Assembly (NCBI GenBank): GCA_000310025.1
Contig: FN649752.1
Location: forward strand, 428,695-492,694
From: Ectocarpus siliculosus
Taxonomy: Eukaryota; Sar; Phaeophyceae; Ectocarpales; Ectocarpaceae
DNA: 64,000 bases
Direction of reading: 5' to 3'
A program made the translations under genes and the position numbers. Under the pieces are notes generated by a model. It was not told where the DNA came from. It searched no databases and was given only the letters and a program-made list of their open reading frames with translations. Position 1 is the stretch's first letter. Each line of letters opens with the position of its first letter. Below are positions 1-10,951 of the stretch, in pieces.

Positions 1-413
1 TATGCATGGCATCGTGAGACACGTGGTAGATTTGTGAGAAACGTGGTAGCGCTTCCCCGTGAGCTTCGGGGTCTTGTATTGAGGGGTAGTTTGCTCGGGA
101 AACTGGAAGAGGCACACGGCTCTAGCGATCGGATGGGTTGCATCCCTTCTTCAGGCTTTGAAGTTGAGAGTAGCGTCTACAAACAGAACAATACGTAGAG
201 GGGTGTCAAGGGGAAGAAGAGCGGCTAAGGGTCGGCAGTCACGTCTTTGCTGTTATAGTATGGACGTGCTGTAGCGGTTTAAGAAGCACGCCCTGCCCCA
301 TTGTAATCTACTATGGTACGTTTGAACGGTATCTGGTCGCCAAGCCAATAGTGATGGCATTGGTTGCCATATCAAGCTTATCAACTGACCGTGGTAGCAT
401 GCCCTTGATGCAG
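1..413. other. left-edge noncoding stretch, probably intron of the PDZ-FKBP gene
   Basis: No exon was recognised here. The next exon begins at 414 with one base completing a split codon, so at least one more upstream exon must exist, either here unrecognised or left of the window. A short direct repeat built around the word acgtggtag lies near positions 20-49. Confidence 0.4.
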
Positions 414-2680
414 GATCAAGGCCGATCTCGTGTTGGTCTCCGCGAATGGGGTCGACCTGGAACGGCAAAGCGCCACCGCCGCTAAGAAGATCATAAAGAC
501 CAGCTCGCGGCCGCTCACCTTGGTGTTGAGAGATAACAGTCTTGTAAGTAACAGTTTGCTGCCTACGTGTACCGCCCATTTTTGTTGGCAGATAGAACTA
601 ACATACCCGCGGCACGCAGCGGCAATACACGCTATACTAGGTGCGCCGAAGATGTGCATGCGGCCTAGAGAACTGCCTGGGCTATCATCCACAGCCAATA
701 AACCTTTTTCTGTGGATAGCACTGCTTGCATCTTTTGGGTGTATTTGGGATGGCTTGTGTTGAAGGGTATTTATTGCTTGTTTGTAAACAAGTTTCCTAT
801 CGGCTGTTCTGTTATAATGTGTTGTTGAAGCACGCACGCGTTGCAAATGGTGTCCCCTTCCGCAGTTCCAACAGCTGCTCAAACCTGCACCACCAACATC
901 CCCCGACAACGAGGCGACTGGCGTTGCTGTGACGAACGGGGGCTTTGAGCCTATCAGCACCAAGGTTTCACCTGAAGGGAATGGGGTGAGAAGCAACGAC
1001 GAGAGAATGAATAGGGGTGTCCCTTCGTGGTGCAAGTATGCGCATGGTGCTGGAACCCGTGCACACCCTTTGGCGCCGGATATTGTATAGTCTCCGATCG
1101 TGTAGTTTTCCGAAGATGCAATATCTCTCTCCTTGGCCAGCCTCAATTGCTCTCTCTCTCCGACACGCTTAGATAGCGGGGGCCGGGCGTCGAAGCCTCG
1201 ACGGTGGTTTGTGTCTTCTTTTGTCCCCCTTTTTTTGCCGTCCAGCGTGAAGAGCAGGTCGTGAAGTTGCTCAACAGTGACAAGAGCGCGGAGTGCAACT
1301 CCTGTGGGCAAGGAGCAAGAAGAGGGGATCTGCTTGAGATTGAGTACACTGCTAAGCTTGAGGATGGCAAGGTTTTCGATGGGTCGAGCATCAAGGTGAG
1401 CGCCAATTCATCCAGAATACGTTCGCCATAAGCTGCAAGGCCATATGGTCGTCGGTCGCATTGCTTCGCGCCTGCATCGACATTCTGCAGTCCCCGCCTT
1501 TAAAGATTTCAGACCAATACAAGAATGAGCGAAACGGTTTGTATTCACTTTTTTGTATGTAGTATTTGTCTCCCGTCACGGTTGGTTTTAGAGTGGGCCG
1601 TTCTTTCTACGCCTTCTTTCAAACCGAATGGCTTCTTCACCAAGCGATACATTCTCGAGGGTCATCTATTGGACTTTAAGCGGGTGGGTAGAAGCGTAGC
1701 TCCCGCGAGCGTGGAACCGTTGATGCACGTTGGTGCCCCAAGTCTTCGTGTTTGGGGAGAAGCGTGTTTCTCTTGGCCTGCGCGGTGCCTTTGGCGGGGG
1801 GGGCACCAGCGCGCGGCATTGTTCTGCAGCCCTCCCTGTCTGCGGCGATGATGCAGTGCTTAGCGCTCCAAAAACAGTACTGCTGTCCCGGGCTTTTGGA
1901 ACCCAATGCGTGGAGGAGGGGCAACACGAGATAGAACTTACGAGGACGAGTTAACAAGAGGAGGGAATGCGAACTTCAGAACTTAGGACCAGGTGTTCAG
2001 TTAAGAATCCGATGCCAAAACGCATGCATGTAGTCGCTGTTGGGTCACCCCAAATGAGGAAAAAGGAAACGAGGCTCGGGGGAATATATGTTTCTTACTG
2101 TGGAAACCGGGGACTTCTCGAAGGCGAGTCGATTTTTCGTACTCACTCGTCATTTTCATCGTCATCGGTGTGCTTTTCCGTTCTCTCCCTGTCGCTCTCT
2201 GTCTCTAGCGGCGGGGGGGTGGTGAACGAAGGAAGCAAGCTTTCGACGAGGCCGGGGCACCCTCAGGGGTATTGTTTGATGGCGTGGTTATCACGTACTG
2301 TCAAGTCTGTTTGAATCAATCCTTCGGGCACCCCTCGCAGTCGCTCTCGCTGACTCTGCTTTCTCTACTTCCTCTTCAATTTTGTGTTCGCTCGACACAA
2401 CGCCACCGTTACACAGGTGAATGGGCGAGAGGTCGTTGGGAGAGCGGGGGATACGACCCTGTTCTTCGTGCTCGGGAAGCAGCCCAAGGGGCAATTCCCC
2501 CCAGGTTGGGATCTTCTGCTCATCGGCATGTGTGTAGGAGAGACAAGACTTATCAGCGTACCCCCCCTGCTCGGCTACGGCGCGCAAGGCATGCCCAAAA
2601 GGGGGGTTCCGGCGAATGCGACTTTGTTGTACGACGTAAAGCTCATCGGGGTAAATGGCGTCAACATGTGCGTGGCATGA
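414..2680 (+). CDS. PDZ-FKBP peptidyl-prolyl cis-trans isomerase (5' end missing)
   Basis: Exons 414-543, 866-985, 1246-1395 and 2417-2680 (stop TGA) join in phase with GT-AG borders. The first exon carries the second half of a PDZ-like fold (LVLVSANGVDL, then SRPLTLVLRD). The second is a Pro/Gly-rich linker. The third and fourth form an FKBP domain of about 110 residues: GDLLEIEYTAKLEDGKVFDG, then PPGWDLLLIGMCVGETRLIS, LLGYGAQGMP and ANATLLYDVKLI, which match the usual FKBP core including the GWD, the IPP-like and the YG segments. FKBPs catalyse proline isomerisation during folding; the PDZ part would bind C-terminal peptides. A signal or transit peptide cannot be judged because the N terminus lies outside the window or was not found. 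The FKBP call is firm. The PDZ call rests on one exon. Confidence 0.8.
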
Positions 2681-3805
2681 ACGGAGGTGACGACGTTCAG
2701 CATAAGATGTAGAGGAAACGAGCAAACTCAAGCGCGCTTTTTTCGCCAAGAAGGTTGTGACGTTTTTTTTACGTCTTTTTATAGATTTTGATGGGGTTAA
2801 TGACTCTTGATTGTTTATGTATTACTCGAAGAGGCGCCCACCAGGCGAATGTTCAGTGGCCAGGTTCGCGATATTGTGTTGTGGTGCTTGGGGATTGTAT
2901 GGTGGGGAGAAATAAGGTTGTAATGCGGCTATCTTGGTTCATTTTGTGTGCACACTGTTGCGTTACCTACACCGCCTGCTCCTGGCCCCCCGTACTTGCG
3001 TTCCTTCTTACAAGCCGCATTAGGCAACTCCACCTTGTTGTGAGAAAAAGAACGACATACATACCTGCATCAATGAGATTATTTTCGCCTGCTATTCAGA
3101 CAGACGGTGTGCTACGCTTGAGCTGAAAATACGTAAAAAATGGCGCTATCATCTGCCGTGATGCAAATGTACTTGTGAATGGCCGGCATACGGTGGGCCT
3201 ACCGTACAAGCGAATCAGACGATACCAAAGACGTGAATGAATTTGTTTGTCATCGCATTTATTCTGGACGTCGATTTTTGCACCTTTTCGATGTTTGATT
3301 GAGCGCACCAACCGGGATGACATAGGAAGAAGGCCACACTGGAGTTTGACTCGATCTTCGGTGCTTATCTCAGTTTTTATCGCCTGCAGGATTCGGCCGT
3401 TACTTTCCCTCGCCGACCTAGAAGTGGATGGTTTGTACTCACGTTTTTGTCGCTTTTCGCACTTGTGTAGACAGACACACTTTTGAGAACCCAGTTCGCG
3501 TGACTGCGCCCAGATTCAAACTCACGTCCCAAATGCCAGATGGCTGCGGCATCACCGACTTATTCACAAGGAAGGATGACCAGCTCTGCATGCGCATATA
3601 ACTAAACGGCACGCGTGGCGCATTACTCGAGGAGTTGATGGTCTAGCAAGTTCATTGTTTCAGAAGGACCAGATTTGGGATACAGTTAAAAATACAATAC
3701 GTCTTCTGGTCGTACACGGCCGCAACATGTTTTACCATCACCAAGGTTTCAACAAACATACTCAGGAAACCAAGCGTTCCCATTGAGAACATACGCTACC
3801 CTTCA
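2681..3805. other. tail-to-tail intergenic region
   Basis: This region separates the convergent PDZ-FKBP and LRRIQ3-like genes. It should hold both 3' UTRs. No coding exon was recognised. On the minus strand near 3496-3526 there is a weak tRNA T-arm-like stretch (gtttgaatctggg), without a matching acceptor stem. Confidence 0.4.
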
Positions 3806-6800
3806 TCACCAGCAGCGGCGCCCCAATGGCCAGGGTAAAGCTGTCTGGTCGGACGTTGCGTTGGGCGCCGCTCCTACGTCCCTGTTGGGGGATATCATCG
3901 AGTGACTACTCGTCGAGCCGAGCAAGGCCGCCCCACCTGTCCCCTGTAACGGTCTACTCGCTCGTGCTTCTCTCGTCACGGTAGGGACGCTGGCAAGGAC
4001 CACCACTGTTTTACCCGTATCATTCGCGCGCAAGCGTCGGCTAGTTTGTTCACGAAGGGGTGGGCGGGTTGTCTCAGGCTTGGAGGGATAGGGGCCTCCG
4101 CGTGTAGCCATAGAGCTGCTGATCGTGACGTTGTTGTCCGGTCTTCGTTCCCTCAAGCTTCCGACTCTGCGAGGGTCTTTGCCGCCATCCCCTGTACCAA
4201 AAGATCCCAACCTGCTCTCGTCGTCTTCGTGCATTGCGACGTCCACCTGTTCGCCCTTGGGCCCCTGTGCCCCGCCACTGGGCCGTAATACGTGCATGAC
4301 AGTCTCCGCCAGAACACCGTCCCCCATGGAAACGGTCTGCCCGACGCGGTGGCGCACCACGGCTTCGTCCATGGCAACTCTTGCCCTGCTGCGAGCAGCA
4401 AGGACTCGTCGCAGCTTTGTTCCTTCTTTCCTGATGTTGCCGGAAAAAGGGGGGTGGGCGTTGTTGTTAGACGTACCGCAAGTGCTTGATCGCATCCGGG
4501 TCGATGCCTATTTTTATTACATCTGAAGGGCTCCCTGCACTCATCAGGGTGCGGTGGCTGCGGGTTGCTCGGGATTCTCTTTCTTGGTGGTATTCTCGAT
4601 CGAAGTACGCTCTTCTCCCGTGTGGGGGAGTCTTTCCCTAATGAACGCTTCGTGAAACGACCCCTCAAAGTTTGTACGCCTTCAGCGCACCAAAACTTTA
4701 CGCGTTCCATCCACGGAAACCCCAACCAGTAGAATGGTTGCCAAAGACGGCCTCAAGTTTCTATGCCTATCGTACCTTTTCTGTTCCTGAAGCTCTTGAA
4801 CACGCCTCAACATCCTCCGCCGCCCATCTTCCTCGTCATTTTTGTTGCCCTTGGCCCACCGCCGCATCCCCCTCGTGTTCTGCGCTCTGTATGATACTGC
4901 CGCGTGCTTGCGTACGTGCCTTGCAAGCTGAGAGGCGTTGGCCGTGAACGCGTTGCTTTCCGCACGGCGTAACTCCTGCTTTGCATGATCCTTCCGCCGC
5001 TGTGCCACTCGCGCCTTCGCAGAATCGACGTCGGCGTTCCGTTTATCGAGATTTCGTTGGCGTTCTTCCTCCACGTCGCTCTCTCGCTTCTTAATGATAC
5101 ACTTTTGGTTTTCGAGATCAGCTTTCACAGACTCAGCTGTGAGCCTTTTACCGTCCCGCATGTACTCCCTTGCCTCCGCAGCGTTGACCTTCAACTCGTG
5201 GTCATGAATCGCTCTTTCCAAGGCAGCTCTTCGATTAATTTCATCGGCTTCACGACGAAATATCGCAACCTCGGCCGCCTTCAACTTCTCCACCCGGTCT
5301 CGCGGCGAAGGTTCAATGCGCTCTGTCTGTCTCGCCCTCGAGACTGTATCTCGTCTGGCGCTGAGCTCCACCTCCTTCGCTGCATCCTGGGCCTCGTGCG
5401 CAGCCATCTGTACCAGTTTCTCAAGACCTACCCTGAATCGGTTCCCGGGCACCCAGGTGCTGGTGGCGGCCGCTGCATCGGCGGCCACGGCCGCTCTGGC
5501 TACTTTCTCTAGAGCTCGTGCCGCCAAACCACCCGCCGTTCTTGCTGCCGCCATGGTCTGAGAGCCCGCCCACCGTGGAGGAGAAGGACCCATGGCTCGG
5601 GGGTCAGCACGCCCGACAGGGCTACCCGGTGAAATCGGTCGAGGATCACCTAGGACGAGCCCCCTACCGCCCAACCCGTTGAACCGCCGCAGCTCCTCGG
5701 CGGCCACGCACGCGTCCGCTTCTCTCCGAGGGTTGGCGCTCAGGAGCTCTAATGGTCGTTCTCCCACCGAGGGCGTGGTCATTGTTGTGGTAGGTAGCGA
5801 CCGGCGCAGGAGCTCCAACTCTAGACGGTCAGCAGGCGTGAGGAGGGACCGCGCGTTCCATTGCCATCGAGAGGGGATGTGGCTCATTTCCACGAGCGCA
5901 GGTTCCACTCCCGTGCAGTCACGCGGGCGCATGCTTCCCTCTGGGACGTGGTGCTCCACATAACCGGTCTCCAGGGTGACCTTCCAAGAGAATCGTAGAA
6001 AGCCGGGTTGATCGACTATTGTACTACGTGGGAGAGCGTAGATGCAAAAACAGGAAATCAAACGTTCTCATCGAAATGAAACTACCAAACGTGTTTTTGC
6101 TGTATCTGGTGTTACTACGAGTGCATCCCGGACTCCCAGCAAAGTAAAAACGAGCATAAACACGTAGAAGCGCTAAATAAACGGCCCAACACACAGGACA
6201 ATCCTGTTGTCCCGGCACATCTCCCGCAGCACACCTCACCTTATATGTGGTACTATAGCCGTTTCTTCGATCAACGACCGCAGGGAACCAGGCACCGCCT
6301 CGCCCCTCGGACAGTCTAAATAGCGACACTTCCACAGCATCCCCTCGTCGAAAACCTTGCGCGGGTGTTTTCAGGATAGGTAGAGCCTGGCCTTGCTCGC
6401 CAGCAGCTGCCCGGCGCAGCATGCCCAATGTCATCAGTTGCGCAACGGCTCGATTCGGTACTACGCCGGGTTCCTCAGTCGCGAGGGCGAGCAACACAGC
6501 TCGTGCCCTTGCTTCTTGTATGCTCGAAAACGTCAATTCTAAGAGCTCCACGTCGTCTCCTTTTTTCGTTCGCAAGCTGATTGGAGGGCCGGCTTCCGCG
6601 GAGTCTTCACGCTGTGGCACCGCCCTAGTAGGATGCGTTTGGCTGCCGACCTCCCCACTTCGTGCGCTCGTCAGACAAATCGCCGTGCTGGAAGATTCCG
6701 ACGAGGTTTCACGAGTTCCGTTGGACTGGCCAAGGGCAGAAGAAGTTGTGATATCTCCGACATCGCCGCCCTCGGCTGGTTCTGACGTGTCCGTGGTTGC

Positions 6801-9800
6801 GGGCGCTAAGGGCCAAATCACCTTCTTTGCCTTGACATCGACAGTGATTAATGCTCCCACCTGGGTCAATACTGCACCTTGACGGATCTTGGATGGTAAA
6901 ACCTGTCGAACGATGCTTTTCAGTGTCCACAAAGGCAGTTCTCGCGTATGTCTGTCAGTATCCCTTGCAGCACTATGGCTTACCACTAACCCTCTTCTTT
7001 TCTCGTGCCCAGCAAGATCGTTCGCCCCCTTCGAGCCGAGAGCACCAGATGGCGGATCGCTAAAGCTTGACATGACAGCCACCCTGTTCCCGCTCTGAAA
7101 CGAAAACGCAACGCCATCTTCATCACCGTCCCACTTCCAACCACGAATCAAGGTGTAGAACACATCAAGTTCGACATACAAGGTAGGGCTCGACACGGCC
7201 GATGCGAGAGCCCAAAGACGCCGGCATAGCCGCAGGCGAAGGGCGAGCCCTGTCTGGTACCGCCACCAGCGCTGGATGCAGACTCCTGCTCGAGAAACGA
7301 TTACGCACGAGGCCAGCGTATCTGACAGAGTCCATCGCAGAACATGGCCCCGCCACGCCGCCTGGATTCGCGTAGCCGACGCACACCTCAATAGCTGCCG
7401 CTCCAGGATGAACGGTACTGGCGGCTTGCCCATGGATTCGTTGCGCAGGGTACGCAGCACGCGGGCCAGCAAGCGAACCGCGAGTGGTCGGAAAGCCCAA
7501 AGCTGCTTGTTCACGTCACGCCTGGCGTTCATTGTGGCGCGTCGCTTCGCTGCTGCGGACCCTTGGCAGAATTTCCGGACAGCGCAATTTCTTCGTGACA
7601 CCTTGCACTCCTGGATTCTCGGGCTCCCAAATACTCCCAACCTAGTTGGCACGCGTGAGTCGGGCCGCGTCTCTCGAAGCCCCTGGGTCCGGGGGGGAGT
7701 ATTGCTCGCCTCGAGCATATAAGGACCAACCCCGGGAAGCTTGGCGCGGGTACCGGAGCAAGCTGCCGATCGAGAAACAAACAAGCCGTCCGTGTCCACG
7801 TCTTTCTCCAAGACGGGCCAGTCCGGCATTTCAACGAAAGAAAACGGCCGAAGAAGCCTGCAGTCAGATACTGTGGTGACCATCGTTGCCGTGCGTTCGC
7901 TGGCTTCTATCCAGGACAACCCGGGGGTAGTAACCATCAAGGCTTTGGCAACAGCTGCCGCGAGCTCCCCAGATTGGTCGTGCGACACGACGACTCCTCC
8001 AACTTGGGCATGCTCCAGGCTGTCAACGAAGGTGGAAAACTTTGTCGACACTTTTCCCACGAAACGCTCGAGTGTCCTGACGCATGTGACAAGAGCCTTG
8101 AAGCGAAAGTGACCCGCGATCCGTCGCTGGAACCACGCGAGACTGCGCAGCTGTGTTGGTGTCATCATTTCCTGCCAAACGAGCGGCAGCGAGTGTTGTC
8201 GGCAAAGGTTCGCTGTGATAAGTCCATGCGCTCCGTTTTGATCTTCATCTGCATTACCTGCTGGTTGGGAATACCACCCGCGGAACGGTGAAGAAGACAG
8301 GCCTTCCGGCGTTTTCTAGGTACGAGGGCAGGCCCACTGAGGGAAAGCCAGTGCCCGAGCGATGGACTTTCATTTACATCAAACCTGGTGAAGCTCAGCT
8401 ACATAGCTCAGTAGTTCGGGTTATATCGCATGGCACAACAAGTATGTGCCAGTGCCACGAAAAAGATTCTAAGCTAAGCTGCATGGTCGTGCCGTGCGCA
8501 CCTGCACAAGGTACAGTTCGCCGGTCTCCCTCAATATGTTCTTCAGCGCAGCGACCGCTCTCCTCTCCACCATCCATCTACGAATGCGCGCTTGAATCTT
8601 TACGGCAGCCGCAACGCCAAACCTTTCTCCAAGGAAGCGTCGAGCCTGACGCTGGCCTATGATGACGGGGCTGTTCCGAGCGTGAAACCTACGCAATAGC
8701 TGGACGCGACGCATTACACTCGCCAAGATCGAATCATCGCGATTTGGAGCACCTCGTAGGGGCATATGACCATCCCCCTCAGCGAGAACCTCGGTGGTTG
8801 GCTGCGGTGATGGGAGGTAAGGCCTGCTGCTTTGTTCCTCCTGCTGGGTTGGCGCGGAGGCCGTTTCCGTGAGCCCCTTGAACAGAGGTTGCGGGAGGGC
8901 AAGCGCACTTGAGCATGTGCTATAACGACCCGCTCTGAAAAATTCAGACTCCTCGATGACCTCTTCGTCTGAAACGGCGTGAAGATCCAGGCCGCGCAGG
9001 GATTCGCAGCAATTCGTGGTGAACGGGCGGTACATCCTTCTCTTGCAGACGGGATTGAAGAACAGCGTCAAGTATGTGAGCTTTGGTGCCTTTCCTAGCC
9101 CACCAACAGCTCGCCACTCCGCCACCTGAGCGCAGAAAAGGCGGAGGGCGGACTTCAGAATGGGAAATCATCACGATAGAGTGCACTGAAGATCCAACAA
9201 GGTGTGGACTGGGCAATCCTGGGGTAAAAGATCGCTTCAAAGTTTCGATGGTTGTGAGAGTTCTTTCGAAACAGGAAAACAGAACGCGCAGTTGCAACTC
9301 TGCTGGGACCCACACCCACTTGCTGGGACCCACACCCACTCCTTCACAGAAGTTAACCTTCCCGTGTCGGAAAAGTACCATGCACTACGGTTTTTCCGCT
9401 GATGATCGACTTGTTGAAATAAGACATAAGCGGTGTACATCCACGTAAACCAGGAGGCGCCGGCCTTGAGCTGACACGCTCAAGCCACCCCGCTACGACA
9501 ATGTGATGCTCCTTGCAGAGCAGAGCAAGAAGGGAGGCAAGTTAATATCCTGACGAACAAATTGATACAACGGCAGTCCTGCCTGGTTGGTGAAGTTCGT
9601 GGAGACTACTGTAGACAGTATTTGGACTATACTGTCGCCACATCGTCGCTCGCAATTGTCTACCTAACCCACAACCTTGCGTTCCGCACTGGGGATTGCA
9701 CTCACTCGTGAAAACATTAAACCAGAGAGACGATCACCTTGTTTCCATGTAGCAATAAAACCAACAGGTCCGGAAAAGAAGCCCAGAACTCTCCACCAAC

Positions 9801-10160
9801 CAGATGGACGACCTCGTTTGAAGATAAATCCAGGTGAACAAGGCGGTTGCACAACTCTAAGAGCTCAATGTCAATCACACCGCTCTCTCGAAGGCAGAGG
9901 ACAGTCAGGTGTGTGAATGTTGGCATCGCCGTAAGCGGGGCAATTGTGGGAAGCGTCTTGTACGAAGCATCCAGGACGGTTCCTCGACTCTTGCCCCAAT
10001 CCACTTCTTCCTCCTTCTCCAGCAGCCACTCTGGGTGCTGCAGCATGTATTCTCGTGAGAAGGCCGTTTTTTTCCCACCACCGCCATGGTGCACCGTCCG
10101 AAGGGCAGCATGTGCTGAAGGCACCACCACTGCTACCGCCGGTTTGGCTGGATTGCTCAT
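3806..10160 (-). CDS. LRRIQ3-like: LRRIQ3-like leucine-rich repeat / IQ motif protein with Tudor-like domain
   Basis: Five exons, complement of 9738-10160, 8502-9125, 6240-8171, 4776-5980 and 3806-4430, join in phase (0,0,0,2) to give about 1602 aa. Residues 85-190 hold leucine-rich repeats (LCLRESGVIDIELLEL, LVHLDLSSNEV, LLVLLLHGNKV) capped by LTYLTLFFNPV and LDLHAVSDEEVIEES. This, and ARNSPVIIGQRQARRFL further on, match vertebrate LRRIQ3. IQ motifs follow near residue 320 (VKIQARIRRWMVERR) and 620 (TRIQAAWRGHVLRW). Around 958-1015, GDAVEV, GGAWFPAVV and TTYKVTLETGYVEHHVPEG resemble a Tudor/Agenet barrel. Residues about 1190-1390 are a charged coiled coil. IQ motifs usually bind calmodulin. 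Human LRRIQ3 has about 624 aa and, as I recall it, no Tudor domain. A role in cilia is inference. The start ATG at 10160 is the first in the exon. Confidence 0.85.
9301..9340. repeat. 20-bp tandem duplication in an intron
   Basis: The 20-mer tgctgggacccacacccact occurs twice in direct succession in intron 1 of the LRRIQ3-like gene, with no mismatch. It looks like a recent replication-slippage duplication. Confidence 0.9.
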
Positions 10161-10951
10161 CCCCCGTCTCGTTGTTCCGTAAAATAATTCGCACGAAGGC
10201 GTAGACTCTATTGTGGACTACACTGCTGTGGGCGTTTGTACAGCCTCAAGAAACTCCTGGACGTCGGCGTCGGTCTTCGAAGCACGCACAGCACACGCCA
10301 TACCCTGTCCAACAAGGCAACAAGACATTTTCTCCCGCGAGTCACGCGGAACGCGGCGGGACGAATGCGCCGCAATCACGAATCACATAGATAGTTCCAC
10401 CGCTTTTTCAACCGTTTTTGTTTTTTCAAAGGTATCACATGATCATATGATCATGATAGCGACAGCGCGCGTAATCATGAAAGACAAGGGCGACAAGGCT
10501 GATTAGCGCTTTTGTGGGGGGAAACAGCCGCCCATTTGCGGGGGCCGGATGCGGCCTCGCTCGCTTTCTATGTGTATCTTGTATCTTTGGAGCAACGAGA
10601 CGACCAAACTTGCAACCAACTATCTGGGGGACACGCGGTTCGCCATGCCGAGGTACCCCGCTTCACAAGCCAACTGCGTGTGCGACGAGCAACAGGCAGG
10701 GCAGAGGGGCAGCAGCAGAGGCATCCACGATTCCTTCTCCACCCACCAAGCAAGGTAGCAGTAAGCAACAAAGCTCGACAGGCTGATCCATCAGAATTTG
10801 GTGTGTTTATCCAAGTAATCGCGCTGTTCTGCACGGAAAAGTGAGAGGTCTCTGAAGAAGAAAGTCACCAACCAGAGTGCCTCGCCACAACTCATTCGCG
10901 GCTGGCTGTCTGTGCTGTGTGCTCTTGTGAAGAACACACCCGGCTGCCACC
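10161..10951. promoter_or_regulatory. head-to-head intergenic region between LRRIQ3-like and ISY1
   Basis: About 790 bases separate the divergent start codons, so both promoters should lie here. A perfect 18-bp palindrome (catgatcatatgatcatg) sits at 10438-10455, roughly central. No TATA box or other known element is convincing. No exon was recognised. Confidence 0.5.

Noticed and set aside
3496-3560. tRNA-like sequence on the minus strand
   Set aside because: The T-arm-like word is present, but no acceptor stem or anticodon arm can be folded around it.
6421-6882. Long plus-strand open frames opposite the LRRIQ3-like exons (also 5592-5963 and 4125-4526)
   Set aside because: They are antisense shadows of GC-rich exons; only the minus strand shows family motifs and in-phase splice sites.
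9301-9340. CRISPR-like repeat
   Set aside because: Only two copies in direct contact, without spacers, in a eukaryotic intron: a simple tandem duplication.
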